A stretch of 64,000 bases of DNA from Apostichopus japonicus (GCF_037975245.1 NC_092566.1:10437501-10501500), one strand, 5' to 3'; positions 14,198 through 29,078 are shown, counted from the stretch's first letter. The notes: a model not told the origin generated them from the sequence alone. Translations and numbers: made by a program.

Positions 14198-15879
14198 GTT
14201 TTTGTGTCTTCATTTTTGTCTCCTATAGGTTCATTGATGGGGACTTGAGTGTCCCTCCTGATCATTTTTTCTACTAAACTAAACTTATCATTTCTGTGTA
14301 TACTGATCACTTGCCCGGCCCAAAACCTCCCCCATTTCGAGAAAGTCTGCTTTCTGCCACTCCTACTCGTCCTATCTATCTGTCATGCTCCTGTCGTTAA
14401 GAGAATACTCATTTTGAGGATCCTTACTTCCAGAAAACTCCTTACATTATTCGTAAAAATCGTAAAAAAGAAAATCGTGGCAACACAATCTGTCTCCTTT
14501 TCAAGAGCAGGGAATGACATTGTCTCCTTGGAGATATTTGGCAGACGGTCTAGTTTAGTTGTTCTTTATACTTTACCAAGTATTTATCTATCCATATACA
14601 ATTGTTGATAGAGGCATTCTTACCCAAATATCTTACATCCAATATTTAGTTTATCTCTATGGAAACAGCCCCGAAAATTACGCAGTGGCCAATTTTAACA
14701 TTTGTATTAAGAGATATTTGTTCGCTGCTCATGAGACAAGGTTTTGCAAGATAAGAGATTACTTTTTCGTTTTCTCCTGTTTTTGTGTGATATTCTTGGT
14801 CAATCCAAGAGGGAGAGAAAATACATCTTCTGTCAGTTAAGTTTTGAAAGACGACTGAAATGTTAGGTAGGGAAGAAATATATAACATATAGCGTACTAG
14901 CAGAAGTAATGCGAGTTGAAAAGAAATCTGACATCGCGTGAGCATGATTGCAATTACCAAAACATTAAACAGGTCAAAAAGTCTTCGACAGCCGCCTCAA
15001 TATATATATATATATATATATATCTCAAGAAGTAGATTCGTATAGCCTCGTCAAAACAAAGGTTGGAGACGTATGTCTAGGATTATAATACGAATTTATT
15101 CACATGACATTTAGAGTCACTTGGAAATAATGACTTATCGATAACTTATGCTTTGAAACGATTGTTATTCTAACCTTTTGAAGCCGTAAGGTTCACTGAA
15201 AATATACATCCAAATTGGTATATAATCGCTTATAAGCGGCAAATTTCCTTTTCTGACCCTTTTCTTTGAAATATATTCAAACCAGAGAATTCTTACTTTG
15301 ACAGAAAGAGCATTCAAATGGGGGCTTTTTTGCGAAGCTTGATACTCTTTGCTTAATGGAGTATTGTTGCTGAAAGGCCTTCGAAAATAGGGCGGAGTAA
15401 AAGGATCATTGGATCATATTGGATCATGCCTGTGGGGTGTGTATGTTGAATTTGTTGGTTAGTATTTTTTTTTGTGGGTTTGGGGGGGGGGGGGTAGTGG
15501 GGAATGTGACGTTAAATTGACAGGGCATACCAGAAAGTTATATAAAAATCTTCCTAAGTGCTTTCTGTACCATATATTCCTGGATCAGTGTTTGAATCTT
15601 TTCAACAAAAGAGCAGACTGCATTAATTGCACCTTTTCCCTTAGGTTCTCAACAACAGAGAACTTTGAATTAGAATTTTGTTCATGTCACGACAAAGGGA
15701 CCTTTTAAACTTACAAAAGAAAGAGAAAGGGTGTGGGACTGAGTAGTTTTTTGTTTAACGAAAATGGACTTTTATTTCTGAAAGGGCACTTTGGGGGATT
15801 TTTCATAAAACTGAAATATGCGGCAAAGAGACAATTTTTGACAAGTAATGCTAAAGTGATCTTATTCTGAATTTAAAAT
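14198..15879. other. Intergenic, no gene recognised
   Basis: Sequence following the LINE, with a short TA tract at 15000-15022 and a G run near 15482. No protein motif was seen in the open frames. Confidence 0.6.
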
Positions 15880-16156
15880 ACCAACTCTGACATTATAAAG
15901 AGCTCCTCGAAGAATCCTTTGAACATTGCCAGAGGAAATCAGTAAATGAATGGGGTCTGTAACCCTTAAGCACTTAAAGACAACAGTTTGAGGAGATAAT
16001 TTAAGAAATACATATATTTACATAATATCAACTCTGACATTATAGTCCTTATAAGTCCTCGAGGAATCATTTGAATTTTGAACTCTTCCGGGGGAAATCA
16101 GTAAAAGAATGTTGTCTCCAACGCTTCAATACTAAACGACAACAGTGTGAGGATGC

Positions 16157-16246
<90 letters not shown>

Positions 16247-16530
16247 ATTCAATAAAGAATAACACACCAGAAAAATTCATTTCTATATATATATATATAT
16301 ATATATGATACCAACTCTGATATTACATTGAGTTAATCGAGGAATCTTTTTAACTTTGATCGGATGAAATTAGTGAAGAATGGCGTCTGGAAAACTTAAG
16401 CACTAAAAGACAACAGCTTGAGAAATGCATATATATGTATAAAAAAAAACCATAATGCCGACTCTGACATTATATGTAGAGTTCCTCGAGGAATCATTTG
16501 AATTTCTTTCCCGGGAAAAACTGCAATTAT
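15880..16530. repeat. Four-copy repeat of about 150 bp, interrupted by TA tracts
   Basis: AACTCTGACATTAT-type starts occur near 15883, 16027, 16312 and 16457, each followed by a CTCGAGGAATC-type segment, an AAATCAGTAAA-type segment and AGACAACAG. Units two and three are separated by (TA)n at 16156-16243 and 16284-16306. Confidence 0.82.
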
Positions 16531-18390
16531 TAGACAGAACAAGGCAATAAGTTTCGAATTTGAAGAAATGAATTGTGGATATGATACTATATAATCACTG
16601 ATATTATGCAGTGTCAAATCTTTAGTTGAATGAACCTAAAAATTAGAATGAATCAAACTCCGTATGCAAATTCTTTCAGGCTTTAGAAATGACTTGTTGT
16701 ACCTCCTATATCCTTTACTGACCCCGTTATCGATTTTAATTTGTTTTTACCTTTAAATTTGTTAGCGTTTGTAGCATTCGAATCTTATTAAGCTCCAGAA
16801 TTAGACCAACGTTTGGGGATCTCTCATTAGCACATTTTCCTCCTTTTTTATTTTAAAATTATCAGCCAGCATTATTGTTCCCTGTCTGCAATACAGGTCA
16901 CAACAGATTCTTGTATTACGCGATACAAAGACGAAGTATCATGATGTAAAATATATCACATTCGTTGCCAAAACGTTGCACACAATAAATCGGTGGAAAT
17001 TGATAAACAGCTAAAGAAAGTGGAAAGTGATGACACATGTTAAAAGGTGTTTTTTTTTTGGCATAACTAACATGCTTATCACAACTCTTGATTACATCTA
17101 GTAAATTCATTTTTCCTTTTTTTTTATGTTTGTGTTATCATAATACTCACTTTTAATATGTTCCTTTAACCTTAAATCATATTTTTGGCTGTACTATTCC
17201 GTTTTGACGTTTTTCTATATATATATTGTGTCCCTTGTATCCCTTCATGAAGGCGAATGTTAGTTTATTTTAAGTTATCACAATGTCTGCATCTTCCCTT
17301 CCTTTAGTTCTTTAAACGATTACTGCAGGCTCCGCAAAATTAACTTTCACGTGTTGTATCTATCCGTCCACGTGCTATCCATCCACGTTTTATTTCTGTA
17401 CCCCTTTTGAATATTTCTAGCATTTACCTTTGAAAACATATGAGGCTCATCAATGAAAGCCGCTGGACTAAACAGACTAAATAGAGCATTTAAGTCAGTC
17501 CAACAGGTGCAACACAAAAACTCACTCGGAAAAACAAAGAAACTTTTATAAACTCAAGTAATATGTTAACAATGCTTTACAAATATTCTTGAATGTTGAA
17601 TGCCATTCGTGCATGTCTGCTCTAGGTAGTATACGCCCATTAAAAGCCCCATTGACTTACACGCTAAACCATAAAAGTAATGTGGTCCTGAAGTCTCGAT
17701 AGAAGTTCTCACTAGCTAGACGCCACCCATCATTGGATAGCTGCCACGTTGGTCATTCATGGCACCATCAACATTAGCAACCATGTTACTTTTTTTTATA
17801 TCAGTATCGTCTGTTCATGACGAACCGATACCTCCCTATAAGGTCATCCATAACGGATCCAACTTTATTAATATAAACAAATCGCCCTTTTTCTGTATAT
17901 AATTTCAAGACTGACAAAGAGAGATGCCCTGCAGTGTAACAAGAGATGTGTATTTTATAAATACTTTAAGAATAAAACATGGCCACGTGCTTCTCCATTG
18001 GTTATGCTTTGCCATTACCAATAACACTTCATACAAACAGACAAAATAGAAGCCATGACAAAGCAATGTTATGGCAGTAACATATGCATACACTTCAGTT
18101 TGCCTCCAGCGTTTATACCATGCCACAAGCTTAAAGCATGTTTTTCCCCCTTGAAGGAGTTCAATCAGACTATACCGTATGTTTTGTTTTTACGCTGAAA
18201 CGATCGTCTTAAAGAGCCTATCAAGTGATACTAAAGTTTTCATATAACCTATACATGACGCAAAACATATTTTAGTTGCTTACGTATGTCAGAAATGGGC
18301 AAATTAAAATGAATTTTCTTACTTTTACTCAGGTTGACAGCTACTGCAATTTTTGCATACAGAAAGATAAACTATTGCTCGTCTGAAAAA

Positions 18391-18473
18391 TTGCTAGCAT
18401 CTTTAGTATGCTAAAATTGCTAGCCATTTTAGTATGCTAAAATTGCTAGCAATTTTAGCATGCTAAAATTTGG
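18391..18473. repeat. Tandem palindromic GCTAGC / TAGCATGCTA cluster
   Basis: AAAATTGCTAGC and TTTAGTATGCTAAAATT alternate about three times, forming overlapping palindromes. No gene is nearby. Confidence 0.8.
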
Positions 18474-21400
18474 GATCAAAACTGATGACCTTTAAATATG
18501 ACATTCAGAATGCCCATTGATTAAGTATAAAATTAAACCTCAATTTAGGAAAAGTCCTTCTTTCGACCGAAATTGGCAACCTTTGAAGGATATAGAATCG
18601 ATTTTAACTGGGGCGAATTACTGGCCGATCGATATCCTGCAATTTCAAACAATAACTCTGATATTTTAGCCGTTCTTTTTTTACGGAATGAAATTCTGCC
18701 TTGGTAGAAAATGGCGGCAAATATAATGATATCGATTACCTATCAGATTATATTGATTAAGTAAATATATAAAGAACAATTTTCTTTAGTGAACCCTTTT
18801 CGTTAACAACGGTCGTGTTTACCTTCCCTTATTGTCAATGATGGTTGCAAGCATAAAATACTTTCTGATGTGGCTGATATAATATCAGATATTCAAATAA
18901 TATCAGACGTTTACTTTCCACTCCGAACATAAAATAAGCACCAAACAAATTGTTCAATTTTGTAACCATTCGGAGTAAAATTCACTGTAAACAATACACA
19001 TATTCATTTGATGTCCCAACAAAAGGAATTGAGCACACATGCATAAATTAAAATCAAGTCATGTTTGAAGATGAAAAGACTTTGTTTTCACTTTATTTTC
19101 CAGTCATCGTGTTGTGTATTACGACATTTTCTCATGGATATTTAATCAAATATGTACAATCATTTAAAATTGTTAATTTAAAGATCATAACTTTCTGTTC
19201 AGATCATTGATCGTAAAGGTACAAGAAAGTTAAACAGAACACACATAATCAAAACCAAAATTCATAAGGTATAAATTCAATTTTTACAGACGTGTACTCC
19301 AAGAAAAAAAGTTATCCTTCCTATAATAAATCAAACAATGGTCAAAAGCAAAATTCTTAACGTCAAGTTGGAAACAAACGTAATTTTTCAAATTGTTATT
19401 TTGTTTTAGTTTGCTTTTTAATATATTTGCATATTGAAGATTATATTACTATTATTCTGCAGTATTAAGGTTATAACTATAGAGCGCTCTTACGTATACA
19501 GAACTATTTCCTTGGTATCGTTTGCCAAATAATATTTTATAACGAACGGAATTTATCAACATCAATTATGTAGTTAGAAAGTTGTGATGGATAAGCTAAT
19601 AAAATTTTATCAAGGGCATTACTACATATCAGTTTACGGTTGACCATTAAGAAGCTAATTGGCAATTCTTTAAGATCCACGGAGCTATTACATCTTAAAT
19701 TCGATTTCCTTGGCTAAACAACCAAGTATTTGGGGCGATATTTACATCGATCATTCGTGATTAAGATACGTCCGCCATCTTGTATAGTGAAATGAAGTCG
19801 AGGGCCTGTTGGTATATTTCATGCAAGTTAATACTGTACTTGAAGAAGATTTCACTTTGGTAACTTTTTTTCCGAAAGCATATACAAGGCTTAATATTCT
19901 GTGGCCTGTTAAAGAGATTTAAGTGTATTAATAAAAATATAAAATCTAACTGACATGTAAAACAAAAGATTAAAATCGACTCCGAAGACATCAAACAGCT
20001 GTTATGTAGTTACAAGATTGTTTTTTCCCCGGGGTTTCTGTATCTTAAGTTGATCGTCAATATTGTAATGTATTAAAACTGTACAAAGAAACAAGCATGA
20101 AAGAATTCGTTTACAAGATAGTTGTTAAGATAAAATCGAAGTTGGGGCTTTTGAAGACAAGATTCACCTCTTTGATCTTACAAAACTCGTGATAATAACA
20201 TTGTGGTTATTCTATAGCTACGTGTCTTGATATGCGTATTTATGAATGATTATCATCCGAAAATATTAAAACCGACTACTTGTCATGCAATGTTTTCTCA
20301 AATTTCATCTTATTCATGGCCTGTTGTTTCTTCATAATGACAAGCTAATAAAAGGTATCGTCCATTTACCGGTTAGAGTATTGTCCCCATTGCGCGTTAT
20401 TAAACATTTGGTGTTTTCTGAACTACGAAACCTTTGTTGTTGGTTAACAATGGCTGCTATAGGTTTATATGGTAAAATACCGAATTCACTTGTCTCAGTT
20501 GGTCACAGTTCCTGTTAATGTTCTGGTGCCCTATCTGTATTAAATACTTGCTTGGACATTTGCCAACCTGTGAAAATGACGCCGAATGCATTTTCAACAA
20601 CGTGATAGCGCTACATCCAGTGTGGATGAATACACATAAGCCTCAATTTTTATACCATAAAGGGTGCTACAAAATGTCAGTCTACGGTTAGCACAAAATG
20701 CAAACAAAACTTATCCCACATCTCATTCTTCTGTTTCCTATTAGGAAATACTTCGGAATGGTTTTGCATAATATCTAAGGTTGTGTGGTGCAATGAAGGT
20801 TCCAGCATCATTCTCTAACGATGCAATATTTCACGTTTTGCTTCAATTTGCTGAGTTACGGACAAATCCCGATCAAATCCGCTCGACGCGTCGCAACCGT
20901 CATTACAATAACTAAGACCGTCTCTGATTTAATCCTACGGAGACAAGATATTGACAGCGAAGAAATATTAGCTCAAGAACATTGCAGATTATAATAAACT
21001 TCGGTAAGTCTTTTTATTGACCTTCATGTGGGAGTCATTCACTGACGTCACATATACCACAACGGGGACAAAATATCAACGCAAAAGTGAAATAATTAGA
21101 TTTGAAGTGAGAACATATTTCAATCTTTTTTTTCTCTATTTTTTTTTGCACAAAGAATTTCTTTGTTGACGGCGATTGATATATCAAAATAAGACACTCT
21201 ACTAAAAAATGTGTACATGATTTGCCAAATTAGAGGTGTGCATATAGTAAAGGGTAAAATATGAATCGGCGATTTTGGAATATTCTAATAACAACAGTGT
21301 GTTCGCAAGCCGATTGCGTGCAAACAGAGATTTGTTTTCAATATCCTATACAGATCTGTACAATAATAGCCCAATATTGCGCTTTATATATATATGACTT

Positions 21401-22334
21401 CTGTGCATTTAAAACGTGTTGCCGTCTTCGATGTGTTTGTTATTTCCCCACGCATAACAGATAACATTAATCGGAAGATCAAATACTTGGGATAAATCCG
21501 AGAGAATTATCTAGCTAAAATCCCATACATCCCTATCCCTACTATTCACGCTTTTACGTGGTGTCTTGTGTTTTCCTACTGTTACAGGTACCATATCGAC
21601 CTTAAGAGTTGTGCGCATGCGCCAGAAAAATTCCCCGGGACCATCCCTGGAGTGCATTGAATTAATGCAGGTGGTTTTGTTTGCTTCATCGTTAAGTGTA
21701 TGGCAACGCGCTGCAAAACGTCATCTTGTTAAAAGCATGCGCTTACCCGCGCGCACGTATACACGTCCTGCTTCACCTTTTTCGTAAGAAGTATGGAAGT
21801 CTTCGGCGCTTAGCAATCTCTTTGAAAATAACTATAAGTGTTTAACATTGTCATTTAAGACCATACGGCAAAGCAGTTACCCCATCGACACTGTACGATA
21901 TATCTTTGAACTGATTGATTTCTTCATCCTTTAAATCATCTAGAAACTCAAATAGATGACAATGATTTTGTTCTTATTCTTTATGAGAACAAGTTGTTTT
22001 TAAAGTTCGTCGGTCCAAACATATCCCCTGCTAAGCAAGATCTTTAAGATATTAAACATATCCCAATATAAATACAATGATATTCAAACTGACTTACAAA
22101 ATATTCATATAGCGATAAGCCTAACCTTTTCTCATGGTAACATTGTTAACATAGTCTCTTGTTGACATTTCGTTTTGCCAGACAGTTGTGGAATTTTTTC
22201 TCCATATTAGATCATGACGTCAAACTAATAGATCGCTGGTAACCAATTCAACGTCCTACATTTCCAATCACTGAGTTCCATACCTGACTTACTTTCTACA
22301 AAAGTAGGGTCCAAATTTGACTTTGGATATATAA

Positions 22335-22432
22335 GCCTATGCGTGTACGTAGGTGAGTGCGCATGCGTGTATGTGTGCGTATATGGGGTATGTGTACGTA
22401 TGTATGTATGCGAGTGGGTATGCATGTATGTA
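22335..22432. repeat. GTRYGTAY purine-pyrimidine alternating tract
   Basis: About 100 bp of TGTACGTA/TGTGCGTA/TGTATGTATG variants; not coding. Confidence 0.85.
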
Positions 22433-23879
22433 TAATCGATGTTCTCAAGGCTATTGCAATAGAGCTATAGTTTGAAAGGCAAGGTGCAATCAACAAGAAG
22501 AAAGGTAACTAATAGATGAAAGGGTAGAATATTTTATTCAAAGAAACACATACGTGAGTTTGTATACTTAACTCTTTGCTTAGTAGAAAGTAGTTATGCG
22601 GGTATGTAAATGAAATATAGGCCTATACACATGAAATTGTTTGTGAAATCACATATCATTATACTTCTGTATATATAGTGCTACAGTGTAACTTTGTTTC
22701 CTGGTTAGTTACGAACAATAATTCGCTTTATTTTTTTCAATTCATAATTTGCTTAACCCTCTTGAAAGATTGTTGTTATAACAATAATAATAATCATCAT
22801 CAAAATCATAATCATAATCTACACCTTAACTATGGATTGGAAGAGAAATTTAGAAATTGGAACTTGAAAATTTAAATTTGTATATATTTTTTTACAATAA
22901 TATAAGGATAATGTGAGATTTTGTACGATGTTTCTGAGGATAATTCGATGATGTATATCTATGGATGTTCTGCAGTAGAGGATCTAGGGGAGGGGACAGG
23001 AGTTAGGCAGGCCTAACGATAACCGTACACCTAATCTGCTGCAGTGGCATAGTCATGTAAAACGTAAAAAAATCTTCATTTCTCCACAATGTATATACAT
23101 GGTACTGAGCAAAATCATGTTTGCAGCAAACATCCAGTGCCAAAGAGGGTGCTTGTTTCTGCATCAACCCCCCCCCCCCAATAATCCTGGCCCCTCCTTT
23201 GTACCCGCGCCTTTTCTACTGCTTATACAGTATAAGTGATTTTCAAAAGAAATTTGATGTTTACAAAAGGCTTCTTAGAGATGCAGCGATTTCATAAGAG
23301 TTTTTATTTTTTAATTCCGCGTATCTTTTTCACAAGTGAAGACACATACGGCTTATCGTACAGTTATAGTCATTTAAAATTACGTTACCGACATGATGTG
23401 ATATTGCCATTAGGCGACGACAAGACACCGTAAAATGTGATTAATAAATTATATACATCTTAAAGATAGAAGAAGTAATTATATTATTGGAATGGTTAAT
23501 TGCTATATTCAATGTCGTAAATTCCTTAGGCATGTACCGTCAACAACCAAATCATCGCCGATTTGGAATTAGATTTTAATCCATTTTTAAAGACCAAACG
23601 TTAGAATCGTGCAAAAACGTCATATTGTCTTGCAAAGATAGATGGGTTTTAGACAGAATTATTTGTAGTCTTCATATGTCATATATTCCACAAAAAAATT
23701 CGGTTAAATCAAGATATAGTTCATATCTTCAAAAATGACATGTTGTGATTATTATACGACCTGGATTGATTGATTGATTGAGAAACAGTCTTAAACGTAT
23801 GTATATGTCCATAATGTGGGTCTACCAGACAACCTGCCTTGTTTGCGTTACTATCATGGTAAATACAATTCCTTTGCAC

Positions 23880-24237
23880 CAGGGTTATAGCTAGGAGATT
23901 GTGAGTGCTGGTTAAATAAATTTGCGAAGCGTAGCGAGCGAAGCTGTCGCATCTCACGGCCGGGGGTCCAGGGGCCCGCTTAAGGGCCCCTGGTGGGGTC
24001 CAGGGGCAACGCCCCGGTGGGGGTCGAGGGTATTTTGGTAAATAACAGAAAAAGGTGACGTTATTATCATGTTTTACGGCAAGGGAAAGATAAATTTGTT
24101 ACTTTTGTTGTATTTCACAAGCATTTTGCTATTTTTTTGTGCCGGCCAGTGGACTGTTTATTCACTTCCAATGCCGATCGGCAGGCGTGAGTGGCGGTTA
24201 CCACCGGCCGCCGCCGGCCGGCGTGGCTATAACCCTG
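23880..24237. mobile_element. hAT-type MITE with 8-bp target duplication CTTTGCAC
   Basis: 358 bp. The ends are CAGGGTTATAGCTA and, inverted, CAGGGTTATAGCCA. The duplication CTTTGCAC is at 23872-23879 and 24238-24245. The interior is GC-rich with a perfect 20-nt palindrome around 23971-23990 (GGGGCCC arms). No coding capacity was recognised. Confidence 0.92.
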
Positions 24238-24245
24238 CTTTGCAC

Positions 24246-27200
24246 ATATTATGGTTCCGTTTGTACCGTATATTTAGTGCGTTTAACACGGCTTAGATAT
24301 GGACGGTATGGTTAGTTGTACAGAAGATGGTTAGACTGTTTAAAGTTATGAGAGGATATGGAGGTAGTAGTAGAAGTAAGTTGAGTCTCGTCTATCCGAC
24401 ATGCCCAGTGATTAACCTCCGCCACGTATCACGATCTTGCGCAAGGTTTATTGCTTCCTCGAAAAGATGGAGGTGTAGAGAAGTATTTGCATAAATTGAA
24501 CGCGCAATTCATTGTGGCAACACAAATAATGCCGGACGCAAGCGTTCATTGTGGCAACACAAATAATGATGGACGCGCGCGTTTATTCTGGCAACACAAA
24601 TTTCCCTTGATTGATGTTTAACTTCGCTTCGTAAAAGTTGAAAATCTAAGAAATAAACGAAAAAATACTAAAACACCAAAACAATTTAAGTATGGATAAA
24701 AATGTTCCGAAAACCACTAGTATCAACATAAACAATGCAACAGCACGCTTAGTATTCTACAAAGTATGGTCAAGTGTAAGCCCTCTCTTTAAACTTCTAT
24801 GTATTACTATGCATTCATATTGGTTAATTGGAACTGATGAATCGCTGTTGATTTTAACAGTACTTTCCCCTGACGAAAGTCCTTTATAGTAATATATCAA
24901 AAGCTTACCAGATAACCTTGAAATGTTGAAGAAATCTAAAATAACCTTGGCTTCGGTTTCAACTATATAAAAATAGGCATAGTTTAATTTTGATTCAAGC
25001 ACCGAGCATTCTGGTTTTACATTAGTATTATTATTGCTTCTTTTTTTGCTTCTTCGTGTTCATTTTTGTTTTGTTTTGATTTGATTTGATTTTTCTTGGG
25101 GGGGGGGGGGGGAGGGGAGAATTAAGAATTGTGTGGTTAGGAAGTGAACTTTTTCAAAGAAAATATTGCCTGTTTGAATGCAATGTTTGCACAATTGTAT
25201 AAGATGATGACGCTTACACTGTTAGTATATATGTTTTGAGCAAATGGTTTCTAAACAATTGGTTAGATGGTTAACAATCATTCAATGGCCTTCAAAGCAT
25301 TCTAGTCTCGGTGGTTCAGAATCTTCTGTTTTGATCATGAAAGAGAGTCGATAATTCCAGTTTCTTACGGTCAGCAGCTGTTTCTAAGATTAGAAACATT
25401 AGGGTGACTATTAATAGTAAGAAAGAATTCCAGTCCCGATTACGGGTGCAGTACCTGTCTTTAATACGAGACACATTCGGGAATTCTAGTTATGGAGTTT
25501 AGCTATTGGTAACATAAAGATAGAAAGAGGGGGGGGGGGGTGGGGGTGACTTTATTCCAGTTTTGATGGTTAAGAAAATGTTTAAATAAGTTATGATAGC
25601 AACATTAATAATTTTTGGATTGTGGGGGGGGGGGGGTGGAATGTATTTTAATATGTCTGTTATGGTATATTTGAAAATAAAAAGCGGGATTTTATCCTAA
25701 CGTTGGCTTATATAACCATACAAATTATAAAGCAGTCTGTTGACTTGATCTAATGACAGGAAATCTTCATACGTTCCGAACAAGTTAACATTATATTTCC
25801 TTCCGCGTTTAGTGATTATTCTACAAAGCTGAATGCTACCCACGAGATGAAATCATATCGGTAAACTAAAATATATATATAGACTATATGTCGCCCCTCA
25901 TTTTACAATTTTTATAATTCGTTCCGCATGTACGAAACCAATTATATAAATTTGTCTAAACTTAATAAATCCACAATCTACTTATCTTCTGTGATATACT
26001 TTTACTGACTATCAAAATGATTTCAAGTTGAGGTAATTTAAGATTTATCACTTAAATATTTAGGAATAAGGATATGCATGCATGGTGAGAAAAGCCATCC
26101 TTCTTCCATCTGCCAAACGTAAAGTCAGTTTATAATCAACTATATATAGCTAGCTCATAGCGTGTGGATGACCAACGCGGTATCTAGTTGTAACATTATG
26201 ATTTTAATTTGTTACATTATGATATCAAGATACCATTTGCCGAGTAGTTTTGCCTTTTCGGGTAGGTTTGATGATTAAGTTTGCAATTATGTGCTATTTA
26301 ACTAACCTTCCATGTTATAATGTTTCACTAACTGATTTATTTCAAGTATATCCCAAGAAGCGACACAATCACGTACACACCTGGGGGAAGGCTGCAGTCC
26401 CTCAGAATTAAATCAAGAGGCCCCCCCCCCCACCTCAATTAAAAGACAAAGTAATACCAACAAATTCCTCGTGTATAATATATAAATGTAATATATCTGT
26501 ACAGGTCAACATCGTCTTCAACATTGCTTCAAAAGTTGCAAATAAAACCCCATTTTGTACTCTGTACCCACTATTTTACCCCCCAAAAAATCTGAAAAGT
26601 GGAGGGCTCTATGTTCCCCCTCCTCGGGATTGCAAATATCAGTTAAAAAAGTTTTAACATATATTTCATAATGTGCATTAAAGCACCATTTTGCAAAGAC
26701 GCATCCAGTGTTTTACCATTCAAGGGTAAGGGAAATATAGGCCCCTCCCAACGACTACAGGTGAACCAGTTGAAAATGTTTCTGCGTGTTTATACCGGTA
26801 GAACGTTGTCAGGGCGATATGTTGAAATTCATCCGAATTTATTTTAATTGCACTTGATCAGTAAACTTCTTATTGTTGACAAGAATCTTTTTGAGGGAAT
26901 TTATTGGACTAGTCTATACTAGAAGGCTGTAAGTGAATCCCCTCCTCTCCTCAACCTCAACCCCATCCCCGCGCGCACGCGCAAGAACGCACGCACGCAC
27001 GCGCGCGCACACACATACACGCACGCTCATATACACACAAAAGAGAAGGGTGAAGAACGTTTTTGTCACTTCTTCACGAATATAAGCAAATAATCATAAG
27101 CATAAGTATAAGCATAAACATAAGCATAAACATAAGCATACTGGAAAGGGACATACAATATGGAAGACAATCAATGACAGAACATCGACAAAATTGAATG

Positions 27201-29078
27201 TTTCAGCGCACATTATTTTTTTTGTGCAAAATGTGCACAGCTATAAAATGTCTATAGGAAGTCATATAGAGGACTTACAAAGAGATTGTAGAATGTGTAT
27301 TTTCATCTTCAAATTTACATATGGCCTTTAGCAACACTAAGTATGAATATTAAGAGAATTTCCTGTTGATTTACGTATTACCTCCAGCCAAACTCAATAG
27401 TTATGTTAAACCATTGTTTTTTGTCTTTTTTCTATAGATTTTCTCGTAAATTCTCTGAAGTACCTCTTTACCCCCAAAGTTGTGCTATGAATCGGGTATT
27501 AGCCTAATCTGATATGTAAATGAGGCTCAATTCAGGCACACAGGGTACGTGATAAGAAATGTTTTGAAACACAAATAATTCTTTTCTAGCCTAAAAGAAA
27601 GAAAAAAAATCTACCCACCGAATTACTGTGAGTATGAGTTCCGAGTAAGAGTTTGACTTTGATAAGAAAAGACAAAGTTAAAATAATGAGGTCACTACTG
27701 CAGACCAATGTTTCTCAACTTTTGTGCTATGGTTCCTGCTGACAAATCGCTGGTTTTATTTATTTGTTTCTATTTTGTGTGTGTGTCATTGTGTGTGTAT
27801 GTTTGTCTGTAAAGTTACTTATAGTCATCTCAGGGAGATTAGAATTCAACCCATAAAGACGATATCTTGACAAATGATACAACACAGATAAACATCAAAC
27901 CAAACTTGGTCTCTCCCTCTCTCATTCACTTGAAGTTTCTTCTTCTTCTTAAGTAAGCATTGTAAATACTTACGAATGATCACATAAAGTCTTTCGAGTT
28001 CGTGTTCACGTGACAGATTCGTCAGTTTATGGCTAGGTCTAGGTCTGGAATAAACATTGCAGGAGACAGTCAAAGCAAATAAACCTATCAGGCGCGTTGT
28101 TACAAAACAAAGGGTGATTTCCACATGAATGGGTTTGTTTGAAATGCACATGACATAAACTGTGACAAACAACATACAAATTCGCCAAAAAAAGTTTGAA
28201 CTCAAGAAAAGTCTCGATTTAATATTTGGTTAGTGACGTATGATGGTTCGAGAAAATCTTGCAGTATTGCATATAGTTATACATTAGTTTCGAAAACTAA
28301 AGAAGTGTTGTTCCGTCTCGTTAAAGGCAAGCAAAACACCCTTAGTCTGGTTTATTAGACTGAAAATCCCTAAATGTCGATTCGTTAAGGAACAAGTACG
28401 ATGATTTTTCTTCACCAATGATCATAGGGTGTATATAAGCTACAAAAGAAGGGACATTTCGCAGCTGGGTTAAGTTTGAAATCGCTATGAAATCCTTGTG
28501 ACTACATTAGTGTTGTGACGTACCGGTAATGTGCTGAGAAGAATATGTTGCACCGAAATCTATTTTTTGCTGCATCTCATTGTTGACCATTGCATACTGT
28601 AATAATTTAATGGAGACTCAAACCCTATACCTTTATCATTGGCCTAGTTGATAGAGATAACTGTTTTGAACGAATTTCTCTTTCGAAGCTAAGAAAAATC
28701 TTATGTCAATTTGGAAGATATCACAGATTCAGTGTTGCTTCACACACAAGGCTGTAGACTTAATCAACTCTAAGTATATGGTATCATCAAGGCACATGTG
28801 CCTCATCTCTATTATGCTTTTTTAAACTTATTTTAACAGTTTTAATTTTCTGCAAGAAAGTTCTGAATCTAAAATAATGAAGCTCTTAGCGTGATCTAAT
28901 GATGGCAGTGTTTCAATGTTAACATTGTTACCAATGTACCTGTAGACTCTGAAGCAAAGTGAACGGTTCCAGATCCTAGTGACACTATGACATAAAAGAG
29001 TTACAAAATCACTGCTCCATGCAGACACGACTTATATACTAGGATATCAACCAACAGCCGATTCACAGAGATTACATG
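24246..29078. other. AT-rich intergenic, no gene recognised
   Basis: It contains several pure G/C runs (25098-25112, near 25530, near 25624, near 26410) and the repeats at 27 kb. A 119-codon minus-strand frame at 27846-28205 has no recognisable homology. Confidence 0.6.
26965..27140. repeat. (GCAC)n/(CG)n tract and (CATAAG)n repeat
   Basis: Alternating purine-pyrimidine ACGCACGCACGCGCGCGC at about 26965-27035, then CATAAG/CATAAA hexamers at 27085-27140. Confidence 0.9.

Larger units (their letters stand above)
16531..23871. other. AT-rich intergenic, no gene recognised
   Basis: About 7.3 kb without recognisable coding sequence apart from the short repeats listed separately. Frames of up to about 80 codons show no domain signature. 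Confidence 0.6.

Noticed and set aside
22980-23225. Possible further hAT-like element with GGGGAGGGG and CCCCTCC ends
   Set aside because: The ends match only loosely (CAGTAGA) and no target duplication is visible.
27846-28205. 119-codon minus-strand frame with a hydrophobic N-terminus
   Set aside because: No recognisable family, and the Lys run comes from a simple TTC repeat; insufficient support.
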